This document shows positions 48,448-59,790 of a stretch of DNA of 64,000 nucleotides, one piece after another. Source of the stretch: Trichostrongylus colubriformis. Lineage: Eukaryota > Nematoda > Chromadorea > Rhabditida > Trichostrongylidae. Each line of letters opens with the position of its first letter. The first letter of the stretch is position 1. The notes under the pieces were generated by a model. The model ran no database searches. It was given only the letters and a program-made list of their open reading frames with translations, and had not been told where the DNA came from. The translations under genes were made by a program, and so were the position numbers. Location of the stretch: the NCBI GenBank assembly GCA_963978905.1, contig OZ022256.1, positions 31,335,426 through 31,399,425 of the forward strand, in the 5' to 3' direction.

Positions 48448-48830
48448 TTCCGATTTCTAGAGGTCGGCACCGAATTAGGCCACCGCGCGCGGCGACGCTT
48501 CGCGAATTGCCCGAATGGTGGCGCGTCCTGCCGTCTGGGCTCTCCCAGATTTGCCTAATCTTTTGTAGGGAGAAGCTTTTGCAGCGTGTTTTTACCTGTC
48601 TTCACCTGATTGTAATCCGCCGCGCAACCTGACGTGACCTCACCAGTCGGTACACTTGCACTCCACCCTCTCAGCGGCACCATCACGGTCCGTTCCATTG
48701 TTCTCTGGTCGTTCGCCTTTTGCGCTGGATCTGTTCTCATCGGACGTCTACCAGCAATGGGTTTCACTATGACGACAGCAGCAGCGATAACACAGAACTT
48801 GCGCACCTTTCCTCATTTTAACTGGCGCAG

Positions 48831-49531
48831 ATGGGTACACGTCAAAAAGTTATTCATTTGAGTATATGCAACAACCGGTATAGACTTGAAAATTGCGTTG
48901 CTGGCTCATCAGCTTCAGCAACGGCGAGATTCACATGGAAGACAAGCCACGCACGGCACACCCACACGCATTCGACGACGAGACGCTGCTCTCCGCCGTT
49001 CACGCCGATCCTGAAACCACAATGCGCGAGGTGGAGGAGAGGAATGGACAAGTACCCATAACCGTAAATCGTCGCCTCCACTAGCCCAGTTATCGGAAGG
49101 TGCTGTCGCGATGGAACTCATGCCCTGACGGATGTTTACGAGAGTGCCCGTGTGAGCATCTGTCAATCGCTGCTGCTCCGCCCGCATCGCAGCGACTTCC
49201 TCGTCTATGTGGCTACGGGCGATGAAAGCTGGGACATGTACGATACCAGCGCACCCCGCGCCTTTTGGCTGCTACGTGACGCCGAGCCGCCAACGCAGCC
49301 CATGTCCAACCTCCATCCGAAGAAGATTCTACTCTGCTGCTTGTGGACGCGGAAGGAATGCTTTTCCAAGAGGTGCCGGCACAAGACGAGACTGTACTCG
49401 CTTCCGCATACACCCACCAGCTCCAGCAGATCGCCGTCGCTATTCGAGAAAAGCGCCGAGAAGGTCCGCGGTCACCCTCCTCCATGACAACGCCCACCCC
49501 ACACTTGCAACACACCCCTCTGTTTATATAA
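48831..49531 (+). pseudogene. mariner/SETMAR-like transposase remnant
   Basis: Plus-strand frames show the mariner helix-turn-helix (ISFSNGEIHMEDKPR, DDETLLSAVHADPETTMRE, VNRRLH) at 48,893-49,084, then YDTSAPRAFWLL and LHPKKILLCC in the region of the first catalytic Asp (TGDESW at about 49,214-49,231), and VTLLHDNAHPT with the second catalytic Asp at about 49,478-49,510. The third catalytic Asp region is absent. Frame changes and a stop show it is not functional. Confidence 0.75.
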
Positions 49532-49868
49532 CCACGGTCCTGCTTCGGAGATAAGAGGGAGTCAGAAATAGGGAGTCATGTTGCGCGCATTCGGTTTTTC
49601 AAGCGTTGATTGGATATCGGGTCTACTTCGCCGAGGGATGGGGGTAGCGGAAGAGACGTGCACAAGAATAGGAGATGGAAGGGGGGGTCAAACTTTTCTG
49701 GTTTTTAACCGTTCATTTCTCCTCTTACGTACTAAACCGGAACCCTTGTAACCGGAGCTTTCGCTCTATGAGCCACTATCAGCTCCAAAGCCCCTTCTGA
49801 GCCATGTGTATATTTTCGCGAATGAAATTCCAGCAGTAGTTCTCTAATAAGGAAATTCGCAATGGTGG
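49502..49868 (-). repeat. right long terminal inverted repeat
   Basis: 367 bp; pairs with 48,076-48,447. Its inner edge CACTTGCAACACACCCCTCT also encodes the last residues (LATHPSVY) of the truncated transposase frame. Confidence 0.85.
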
Positions 49869-50034
49869 AATATTGTCGATATGAAGAATACGTTGTTGCC
49901 TGATTATTGTTTGTTGGAAGAAAAAATAATAAAAGTGATACTATAACGGGAAGTATTTACGTAGTCATGGACTCGTTTTCACGTCACTGGATTTTGTGCA
50001 AGTGGACCATGCAAAGTTCCAGATGTGAATAGTT

Positions 50035-53000
50035 TCAAATAGTTGAATAAAAGATAGAATAAGTATATCCACCAACCGAGATGTTGATAACTGCTTGATT
50101 CTTAGTGAGAACGTCAAGACCAATAATTATATCAGCGTCTTGCACATCAGTAGGGAGCACATCAAATGAACAAACGATGTTCATGCCACTTATCAGCACA
50201 TCACCTGCATATAATTTTGTACTTAAGAAATAGTGCAATCAAGGTAGGTCATCACTAATTCAGAGAAGAGGTGCAAAAGCAAAAGGTTTTGACCCTTCGA
50301 CAAGAGACGAACTGGTTAGTAGCAACAGCCATCGGAAATGCCTCCTATGAGAACTTACTATGAAGACAAACTCGACCTCAATTCAAAACGATAAACCTGC
50401 AAAAATGCGCCCAAGCGAAGACCTTGTGCCTCCAACTCCGTTTGCCTCCACACGGAATCTGCCATCGACTGCATCGATCATATCACACTTCTTCACTGCA
50501 TCAAATGAAATAATCGATGTCTGGGCACCTGTGCGATTCGCAAGTTGCAAAAAAACCTTCGAGATATATTCGTATTTTAGACGAACACTGTATTTGGAGT
50601 TCATAAACCATGCACAATCTTTGTTTCCCAATCCCCGGGATTCCCTTTACTGAAAAGAAAGAAGAGGAGTTGTATTGTCAGTCCCTCGCAGCAATTTGCG
50701 CTCTACAGTTCCTCTAATCCGTCTACTACTTCAGTGGTGTAACACCATGTTTACTCACCGAAATCGATAGGTGATTGGTGTTCTAGAAATAATCACTACA
50801 GGATTACCAGAGCATTTAGGCTTATTTACATACAGAACAGCGCTCTCCTTCCATAGCATAGCACCAAAAGTGTGTGGTTACCCGAAACTAGAAAAGTCCT
50901 TCACTGTCGTTATTTCGAAATGCTCAAGAGACATCGGAATCAAGGCGGAAGCTTAGGTCAGGGTCTGTATGACCAGTAAATTCAAAGAATCATTGGAAAG
51001 AAAAAGGAGCGATAGATGTCCAGTGGGAACTCATAACCTTCTGATAAGCAATAATCTAAAACCGACCCGTAAAACCGCAAAAATGCATAAAACATTCCGA
51101 AACCTGTGTCAACCAATGCGAGCACCTCTCTTCCATTCAGACTGCATCGTAGATATAGCAATGGAATTTTCGTAAAGCATTCAGGAAAAGCACTCGCGGC
51201 TCTCTGTAGCCGTCTAGAAATATCTCTTACCACATAGCGACAAGCAGAGTAGGAAACAAAATGGAGGAAAAGCTCCTAACTGTTCCAGCGTTTGGCATTT
51301 TCCTGATGAGCTGGAACAATCAATCAGCCGTCCATTTCGCACTGTCTCCGGCGGCACTATGGGGCGCAATAGATTATTTGACTTCTTCTTCTCAAGAATC
51401 AACTGATCGCCATCTTTTATACTGAGCTCCTCAAATTACTAGAATTTGGTCATGTGAGAGATTGAGCGGCACTGTTCTCGAACCTTCAGAGTGGAGTCGT
51501 CATCGGCTGCGATCTCCTTCCCATTGGCTGTGATGGTAAAGTCGCATAACGATCCCGACATATCCCAATGTGAGGTAACCAACAGTACTAGGCTGCTGAG
51601 CCTGAGCTCCTCGTTCACCTGCAAATCATTTCCTTTCCTTGATATAAGCAAATATTCTTAGAGTCAGCGATGGGAATGGTTGCCTATTCGTTGCACAACT
51701 CATAACCCGAGTCACAGTGGCAGTGCAGCTTGGAATTTACAAGAAATTTAGGTGACAGGGTCATCTGAACTTATAATACCGCGTTAATACTTTACGCTGC
51801 CGGCGGCAGAGCGTGGCTGCGTGTCTCGGCGTACTCCCCTGCGCCACCTTATCTTGTTGCATGGGTAGTCTTTGCACCTCTCCCGTGCCTCTCTGCCTCA
51901 TGCCTGTGAACGCAACCAAGCCCTGCTGGCGCAAATCATGAACGCGGTCAAAGGGCTTATAAGGAGCATTGGGAGCATTGGATGGTAGGCATTAGGAAAT
52001 TGTTGCGCTTGTTGATTGGCAGTAGAGTTTGTCACCGCTCAGGTTGTGTGTGGTGGAACGAAGATATTAACGATGGGTGATTGGCATAAGTGAAATAAGA
52101 AAACGATCTCCGTCACGAAAGTTATCTGTCTATTAATAGGATAGCTCTAGAATGCATCATCATTGGCACAACACCTGCATAGACCATACACCATTTGATT
52201 CATTCTTTCTAAACTCCGACTAGACTGACACTGATTCACTCGAAGCATAAATTGCTTGGATAACACTCATTGGATTTATTGGATACTGTTAATGGAGGTG
52301 GGAAGTGACAACAGCACATAATAACTGGTATCAGCAGATAATAAAGGTAGCGATAAAACTCGATACATTGCGAGTACTCCAATACTTCCAATTATCCCTA
52401 CTGTCAGTAGGCAAATATATTCTTTCATGCTTCGATATCATTTCAAAAATGTACCGATGGCTTTCCTGATCAGTTCTCAATATTGTGAAGGCCTACAAAA
52501 AGATAAGAAACTGAAGTAGTGAATATCTGAGTTACAGTGCTCACTTCGATAGAGTGACAACAAACGCATCGATTGCTATTTTAAAAAAATCCCCAAAATT
52601 CCAGCCTTCCGCTGCTTTAGAACTTTATTAAGTATTATTAGGTCTGTGCAGAATAAATGGCCAAAACGGGACACTTTTTTCAAAACGCCATAACTTCGCT
52701 CAGACACAACTTTATTCGTCGAAATAAAAACCATTCGAATCTACACAACCTTGCCAACGATCTGGTAAAGAAAATATGCCATCATGATCAAATTCTGGAT
52801 TGCGAAAATTAATGAAGTCAACGATTGCATTTTCAACATGCATCGTTTCGGCGAACTCCTTCTGACACAGGTTTGCATCGAGAACCGGGAAAAAGTGGTA
52901 ATCCGTCAGGAATAGGTCAGGAGAATAAGGGGGTCAGGGAGTGTCTCGATCAGTTTCTGCCGGGTGACTTGCGAACTGTGTGGTTTTGCGTTGTTCTGAG

Positions 53001-55572
53001 CACCCAGTAAAAAATGATGGCATCGAGCCTCTCCCTCACCCCGCTTATTTCCTAGACCTATCCCTGACGGATTACCACTTTTTCCGGGTTCTCGATGCAA
53101 ACCTGCGGCAGAAAAATTATGCACAGTAAAAATGCCATTCATGGCTTTATTGATTCTAGCAATCCAGAATTTGATCATGATGACATATTTTCTTTAACAG
53201 ATCGTTGGCGAAATTCTGTGAATGGTTTTTATTTCAACAAGTAAACTTGCATCTGCGCGAAGTTATGGCCAGTTATGTTTTGGCCATTTATTCTGCACAG
53301 ACCTAATATATTAATTCCATATAGGGTTGAGTGCATACTCCGGCGGTTCCTGTGAAGGTACGTGGTAGACTCGTTTTTTGCAAGATTCGACTGACTAAGG
53401 GAACCCGAAAGGGGAAAATTTGATAATTGCGGATTAGGAAAGTAGGGTTGCTAGGGCAGCAGTGAAATGGTAGAGAAGGAAAGAAAGCGAACGGCCAAGA
53501 AATTGAGAAATTGGAGCTCGGCGAGCCTCCTTCTGTTGCGCCGTCTGCGTCACTAGCGCCGGAGAGGAAAGTGACAAAATAAGAAGGCCGCGAACGTTGC
53601 CCTGCCGTTGCCCGAAACTCCCCAGCTGACGACTTGCAGCACGCCACGCCGTGCTGCGGGGTCGTGACTGGACTGGACTCAAGCAGCGCTTTTTCAATAC
53701 CGGATTTCTATATGTCACCACGTCTACAGTGGAGTTTCCAGAGAACATGCATTCCCAGTTCTCACATCTCCTTAGCCCTCCCGGTGTAATTGGATTCAAA
53801 CCCTGCATTCGGACACGTAATTTTTTGCAGATGTTTTCAGAATTCGCAATTGAGGCTACTGCTGGTAATTTGTGCCGCAGTCACTGAGAATGCCGAATAT
53901 TACTATACAATATCTCGCTACTCCATTCTTTTGGATCAGAAGATACGAACCTTGTTGTCCACCAGGTATAAGGAGGAGTGATATTCTCTCAGGTTTGAAA
54001 GTGAAACAACAGGTCGACACGCGGTCGGCAACAGCAACGCTTACTGTACCTATACGACAATTGATGACGCTCTTGGCTTTCGGAAACCATCACCAGTTTG
54101 AGTGCCGTACCAAGTGAGTGAGTCAGACAAGGTAGCACTATGAGTTGCCAGTAAAACTGTTGTGCCGTCCTTGATGGGCGGAAGGTCAGCGACACATCAT
54201 AATCAGAGATGGAGCGGTTACTCTTTGTTAAGCGAGAAAAGATGCATTTCTGGCAAAGTGGTGAGAAATTATCTCTACGTGTGTGCATAGATTACAAGTC
54301 ATACCTAATTGCTCCACTATTTCCTGAAATGCTACAATTAGAGTTGCACCAGCTGGTACCAATGTGACAACTATTGCTTGTAAAAAACATCTCTGAAAGC
54401 TAGCTAACACTTGCTTCCACACTTTTCCAAAGACCAGCTTTCTAATCGGTGGTTTGACAGTCTGCTCATATAAACAAGCTGGATCACGAAGGTCGGGTAT
54501 TTTGAAGATATAGATAGTGAGGTACGCGGAAAACAAACATAGCAGTTATTGTATATGAAAACACTTTTGGGGATGTTTCTCAGACATGAAAGAGAGCCTT
54601 ATGAAGAGCAAAAGGTGCTCTCATGGGAATCCCATCCAGGTCCCGTCCCTCGCAAATCGCAAGTGCATTCATAAATCTTCCACAACCCCACACAAAGAAT
54701 GTTCGGCAAACTTCAGAAAGAAATTTGAAATCAGCGTCCAAAAGCGCGTCGATTGATATGTTTCTTATTGCAAATGACCACTTCGACTTGATATGTTTTC
54801 CTTGTGAGTAATGTCAGTAGTTATAAGCACTGCCGTTACGCGGAGTGCTGTCGTCGCACCTGGTCAATGTTTACGGAAAATGCGTAACATGCGAAGGTTG
54901 TTAGAGTATCAGCTCATCTCATGATAGACTAGACAAAGCGGAGTGGACCGAATGAAACAGGAGAGTACGCTTCAACCTTATAATGCTGATGACAAACCTA
55001 TAATGATATGTGATATTAGTCTAGTCGTCCGCGAATATGTATTCTCGCAAGCTTTACATGATATTTTTCGGCTCTGTACATTAGGATTATACTGATACTT
55101 CACAGGATTGAAGCCCATATGTTGCCAACGGATAAAATTAATAGTTTTCCCATAAGCCGGATATGGGTAACGGGCTATTTCATTGAATAGTAAAGTCGAG
55201 GAACTTCATATACGACATCGTGCTCCACTGATCACTTCTGATCAAGATAATTGTTACCGCACAGGGTTAATGAGTAACGGAGTCACTCCCATGGATGAGT
55301 GCAGTAGCATAAGAGCGAACGTGATAGTTCTAGCTGCTCCTGGACCACACAAATGAGTGATTCCAATTCAGTTCATCTTACAGAAACCCCGCTCACCATT
55401 AGTGCAGTGTACCGCGCGAGACATTGCGCACTGAAACCGGCAGGATATCAATGTGTAGCCTGAGAGAAGGTCCAATTAAAAAATTATGAAACCGTACTAT
55501 AATTTGAGGCTTTACCTCAATTTCAGTTTCAGAAGTATTGGCATCAGTGACCACCCTCAAGCGCATAACCAT
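50035..55572 (-). CDS. DDI1-like ubiquitin-like/retroviral-type aspartyl protease
   Basis: Six exons join in phase to 246 aa: 55,516-55,572; 51,484-51,618; 51,281-51,429; 51,104-51,201; 50,397-50,528; 50,035-50,204. Residues 1-80 form a ubiquitin-like domain (RLRVVTDANTSE ... LKELSIKDGDQLIL). Residues about 115-240 are a retropepsin-like domain with the substrate-side ASAFPECFTKIPLLYLRC, active site LVDTG (D145) then AQTSIIS, and IIIGLDVL near the C-terminus. DDI1 proteins are dimeric proteases that act on heavily ubiquitinated clients and, in C. elegans, activate SKN-1A. Compared with the family (roughly 350-400 aa) this model lacks the helical domain between the two parts and any C-terminal UBA; exons may be missed there. 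The junction of exons 3 and 4 (79-base intron, acceptor CAGAG) is the least certain. The start could be ATG at 55,566 instead. Confidence 0.8.
51777..51949. repeat. MITE copy in DDI1-like intron 1
   Basis: Bounded by ACCGCGTTAATACTTTACGC on the left and GCGCAAATCATGAACGCGGT on the right. The interior shares GCGTGGCTGCGTGTCTC and CTCTGCC blocks with the 35,574 copy. Confidence 0.7.
52638..53305. mobile_element. palindromic mariner derivative (two 3' halves head to head)
   Basis: 668 bp flanked by TA on both sides (52,636-52,637; 53,306-53,307). The ends are inverted repeats beginning TTAGGTCTGTGCAGAATAAATGG. Unlike a normal element, almost the whole sequence is palindromic: the right half carries the transposase C-terminus on the plus strand (LSLTDYHFFRVLDANLRQ, with the third catalytic Asp, then DRWRNSVNGFYFN-like residues) and the left half carries the same region on the minus strand. 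The N-terminal two-thirds of the transposase are absent. It sits in intron 1 of the DDI1-like gene. Confidence 0.8.
53306..55515. other. rest of DDI1-like intron 1, nothing recognised
   Basis: Short ORFs on both strands (for example 53,434-53,808 and 54,228-54,536 minus) show no known motif and no good splice framing. Treated as intron. Confidence 0.5.
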
Positions 55573-56061
55573 GGTGCGGTGGTGAGAGTGAATGTTCACA
55601 CTGCATTTTTCTGTTATATACCACTCACCGACAATATATTTCAGAATTGATATGCTTCTAATTGCAAGCCATCATAAAAGCGATTTCCTCTCAATCTAAC
55701 ACAAGAGCGGTGAAAAGTTCTAAGCCACAAACGATTCATGTGAAAAGGATAAACTCGTTGGGACCATCAAATGAGTGTTTCCATTGCTGTGAGCAAGATA
55801 AGACATCATGACTGGCTCCGGCAGATAAATGATCAGACCAGAACCACAATGATGTCACGAGTTGGTATTGCTTTGTCCAGCCAGTTCGTCCTGCCTATCA
55901 CTGGTGGCGCGGCTCCGCGCGAATGCAGCATAGGCGTCTCAAATCTGTGACTATCAAATACTTCTACCCCGCTTATCGTTCTTCTAATCTTGAGGCTTAG
56001 TTCATTCCCATCCGAATGGGTTTCTTGGCGAATCGGCGTAAAAGTAAATTAAGTGTTGGTC
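55573..56061. other. upstream flank of DDI1-like gene
   Basis: This should contain its promoter. No motif was identified. Confidence 0.4.
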
Positions 56062-56280
56062 GGGAAAATGAGCGCATACAATTTCCGCGATTTGAGAGAA
56101 CTGACGCACTCGCGTCAAGCATAAGATACGTATCGATTGAAAAATGAGAGTATTGGTGCATCGTCGATTCGAGAAAATTGGCGCATTTGCGCAAAGGGTA
56201 ACAGACGTATTAATAGAAAAATGAGAGTATTGGTGATTCGCGATTTTAGATATTTGGCAATGCAGATACCGAATTTCGAT
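56062..56280. repeat. degenerate tandem repeat, about 78-bp unit
   Basis: Almost three units, each starting near AAAAATGAGAGTATTGGTG (the first is more diverged, GGGAAAATGAGCGCATACAA), followed by a CGCGATT-like block and a GCGCATTTGCG-like block. Units begin at about 56,062, 56,139 and 56,216. Confidence 0.65.
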
Positions 56281-57349
56281 AAGATATGGAAAATCAAGAG
56301 ATGAAAAAAGGATCGTCATTGCATCGATGAAGCATTTACATGATAAAACCTATTCATTCAAACGCCATTTGTATATTCAGTTGTCCTTAGAACTTGTTTT
56401 TGCTTCTTTCATGTTTCTTGTCATATAATAGCGTATTTCTGAGCTTACCGTCATCTTACGCCTGTTTTGTTGTTCGACTGGAACTGTACGTATACATCAG
56501 GCGTTGCAGCAGTCTGTTTACGTATTCTGAAAAACTGTGCGAGAAACACACAATATGCGGAAATCGCTGCATGCGTGAGCATAGTATTTTCATTATATCG
56601 AACTGCGTAACGAGTACTAACCTTAACTTATAAACACCGGTTTGTAAAGCGTGGAATAGTAATATAACAGATGCAGATTTATTTTATCATTCCTATATGA
56701 AACATTCGAAATTTCTAGTTGAAAACAGCAAATCGAATGCGCATAAATGTGCATCACAACCCGAAATACAAGAAAGCACATACAATGCTAAGTAAATTAT
56801 GTATCAGGGAGATTCCTATCACTTCAAACATCAACTTTTTGCTAGAACCGCATCATATTATTGAAATGAGACGTCATTCGAAAAAGAGCTCTGGCAGTGA
56901 CAAGATTAACATATTATAGACACCATCACAATAACAAACAATGGTCATAGGAATGAAAAGTATCATGAAATATACACTCGTGAACATATATGTTCACACC
57001 TTTTCGAGCATAATGAATTTGCACTGAGAACGCAATAAGCTATTTTGATCTGAAAGCAATCATTAGGAATCAGGCAAAATACCAGCGAAATCAAGTAAAG
57101 TTAGACCTTTTGGAATAGCACCTCATTGCGTAAGCCTGCACAGAAACATCCAAAAAATTGGAGCTTCATAAACATCGTTCATCTTTCCTTCTGCCCTCCA
57201 TATTGCATCGATCTGAGAATGACAACAACCATGATCGAAGTCAGGAGTAAGAAGAGGAGAAGGTAATATTCACTGATTGAGAATATGGCTCAGCAAAAGC
57301 TAGAACGTTGAAGGCGCTGGCAGAATTGGAGAGAGCGGCTGGCACGTGA
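56281..57349. other. intergenic, nothing recognised
   Basis: No gene or repeat recognised. Moderately AT-rich with short ORFs only. Confidence 0.45.
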
Positions 57350-57852
57350 CAAGAAGGACAGAGGCGACGATATATGTCCGCATGGAGCATGTTCCTTTCT
57401 CTAGTCCGTCGAAGGACGTTCGATGAATACCTCGCGACGTGTGATAACAACAATTTCACTCATTACGCAAGACTATCGCCCTTCGAGTTCGAGACACTCT
57501 ACGAACGTCTAGCCAGCTCCTTACACCATGGTAAGTCGCACGCCTCGCCAATTTGCGGTCGCGAGATCGCTGGGTGCTCATAGGTGCACAGGTGCTGCAC
57601 AATTATTTTGCAAGAAGGATTGGCACGATTCCCTTGCCCTATCAGCGGCTTGAGTCACTCCGGCTGGCAAACATGGGAAAAGGAGCGGAAGTAGCAGTGG
57701 CGGCGAGGGAGCGCGTGAGAATCCACTATGACAACATCTGTGGAAACCGTCGAAAGCCTCCTCACAAGCTGCTGCCTGTAGGATTGTTCTGCCGTGTATT
57801 AATAAGGTTTTCATTGATTCATAAAAGTTTTTGCCAGTGGCCTGCAGAATAA
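57350..57852 (+). pseudogene. PIF/Harbinger transposase, internally deleted
   Basis: The first frame (57,374-57,583) reads RRRYMSAWSMFLSLVRRRTF, then an acidic segment and YARLSPFEFETLYERLASSL, the pattern of the N-terminal region of PIF/Harbinger nucleases (RRRxW ... F..YxRMS...FD.LL). It runs to SHASPICGRE and stops. In another frame from 57,553 the typical C-terminal signature appears (LIGAQVLHNYFAR, then LANMGKG and RERVRIHYDN). The whole catalytic middle is missing, so a large internal deletion has joined the two ends. A strong splice donor (ATG/GTAAGTCG) sits at 57,530, so an exon of a domesticated gene is a weaker alternative. Confidence 0.5.
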
Positions 57853-59266
57853 GAGTTCCGGCGGACATCATTATTCAGGTTATCACTTATCGATGCGTCG
57901 GTCATGAGAACAGTGGCTATGATGTGCACTTTACTGTCCTCCGTCTGTGAATCGAGCTGGTATGTGAATAATGAAGCGTATGTGAATCAAGCGTAAATGA
58001 ATAGCAATCTAATTACATAAAAGCATATTCTTATGAATCTCAACTGCAAAATGTTCTACCAAAGAAGATCGCGATATAAGTACCATAATGATAGAATTTG
58101 TCTTCCGGTCTCATCTGAGACCCTCTTTTTTTCTTCACTCTCAGTTTCTTGCATGTGTGCTTTTACCGCCTCCGCTGCCGTGTGAATCATCTCTAAGGGA
58201 TATTCAAACCAAAAAAAATCATGAGGATATCATACTTCTCAGATAACTCACGATCTCCTTTTTCTATAGACACTGCTGTTTTGTTTCTCCGTTCAAGCCG
58301 GCATAAGGCGAATCATTGCGAGCTGTGAAACTCCCGTTCTCGTCCAAATTACTAGCCGTATTTCTATAATGGAATCAATTCCTATCGATTTCCTGTATTC
58401 ATGTTACTGTCCATTTATTTTAGGATCGACACACACCCCTCAATATCTGTTTTGTCCATGAATGACCACATGTCTCCGTACGCCCATTCCCTTCCAGCAG
58501 CCGGAGCGGTCGTTGCTGTTTCTCTCCTTTACCTCTGGTCCTTAGGGTTCCTTCTTAGCACCTTCAGCTTTCCCACTGAACCAGTGAAACTATTTCATAG
58601 AAAAGGCGAAAAAAAGTTACCCGAACGAACGAAAGAACGTACTCGAGCACCATGCCTTTCCTCATGCATTCTATGCATATTTCGAGCACACGCATTTTTC
58701 TTACAATCGTTAAGGAGTACTCATCTGGCGTTATATCCCGTAAACTTGGCTCCAATTCAATGAGCTCCACGTGCTTTCTCCGAATGTTCCGCGACATTTT
58801 CCCGTAAAACATACCTTTATTCCAGTTTCAGAATTCCGCCCAAAAGATGATATCCACCATCAAATTGGGCTAAGCGATATCAAATCAATGACGCTCACAC
58901 ATTATCCTTTGCTCTACGGTAGTCAATTTGATATATCTATATTTACTTCGAGCTGAAACAGTTGAGCGCCGTGGAGGAAATTTCAAATCTAGTATTCTTG
59001 CTTTGTGCAGTTTTAAATGTTTCGCAATTTCTATGACCTTCGAGTCTTTCGGGTAGAAGTTTCTTGAGATTTTTGAGATTTTTTTGGAGAATAATTTTCG
59101 ATATCGTTCTTTTGCTCCACAAACTTTTGCTGCCTCCTTAGTTCACGTTTAAAAACAACAGTGGAGTGAATATTTTCCGGATATTTTCCGTGTCAACAGC
59201 ATACGTGAAGAGTGGATAGCAGTTGTCGACCGTCAGCGGTACCCGTTAGATTTGCTGAATAGGAAC
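57853..59266. other. intergenic; weak coding signal on minus strand near 58,564-58,812
   Basis: A minus-strand frame at 58,564-58,812 (with RKHVELIELEPSLRDITPDE) looks more protein-like than its surroundings but has no recognised family and no clear exon partners. Otherwise nothing is recognised. Confidence 0.35.
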
Positions 59267-59304
59267 ATGATGATGTTATGAAAGACATTTCATAACATCA
59301 TCAT
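59267..59304. repeat. perfect 17-bp inverted repeat with 4-base loop
   Basis: ATGATGATGTTATGAAA (59,267-59,283), loop GACA, then the exact reverse complement (59,288-59,304). It lies where the window changes from ordinary composition to the AT-rich Penelope-like element, so it may mark or form part of the element's boundary. Confidence 0.85.
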
Positions 59305-59790
59305 TTTCAGCTGTTAATATCAAAATTATCCACAAAAACGATATTCACAATTTTCCACTATCTGAAAAACACTTTGTTAAAAGATAAACATCAAATAAAA
59401 ACCCTAATTGTGTTCATTAAGACAAATTAAATGAGTCAAAAATGCTATACATTTAACGAGTTACAAGTAGAACTAGAGAACAAAATAATACCACGGTTGT
59501 TGTATAAAAAAACAATGACTAAAAGGGTCTAGGTACAAATGGATAGTATTCAAAGGAGAAATAGACACATGGTTATACATGAACAAAATAAAAAACGTCC
59601 AAGGGATTAAAATGTTACCTGGGCCAATTCCAACGATGGCTTTTCAGCTGCTAATGTCAAGATTATTCACAATAACGATATCCACAACTTTCCACAGTCT
59701 GAAAAACACCTTGTATAAATAAACAGTAAGTAAAAGACCTTAATTACGTACAAAAAGACCAATTAAAATGAGACATGAGTATAATATACA
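59301..59790 (+). repeat. pair of direct repeats, about 337 bp apart
   Basis: About 150 bp starting with TTTTCAGCTGTTAATATCAA (59,301-59,452) recurs as TTTTCAGCTGCTAATGTCAA (59,640-59,790) with roughly 80% similarity by eye, including TCTGAAAAACACxTTGT and ATTAAATGAG-like blocks. Pseudo-LTRs and tandem partial copies are usual at PLE ends, so this may be the 5' repeat region of the element downstream. Confidence 0.7.

Larger units (their letters stand above)
48076..49868 (+). mobile_element. mariner-family element with about 370-bp terminal inverted repeats
   Basis: A 1.8-kb element. The left repeat 48,076-48,447 and right repeat 49,502-49,868 are near-identical in inverted orientation (both outer ends read CCACCATTGCGAATTTCC; both contain GGTTACAAGGGTTCCGGTTT), differing mainly by small indels and the length of a poly-C tract. 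The middle codes for a broken mariner/SETMAR-like transposase. The right repeat begins within the transposase frame, a few codons after the HDNA motif, which means the last third of the transposase is replaced by repeat sequence. Confidence 0.8.

Noticed and set aside
49213..49515. Minus-strand ORFs opposite the mariner-like transposase
   Set aside because: They are shadows of the GC-rich plus-strand transposase remnant.
53434..53808. A 124-codon minus-strand ORF as a host gene
   Set aside because: No motif, overlapping frames of similar length on the same strand, and location inside the long DDI1-like intron.
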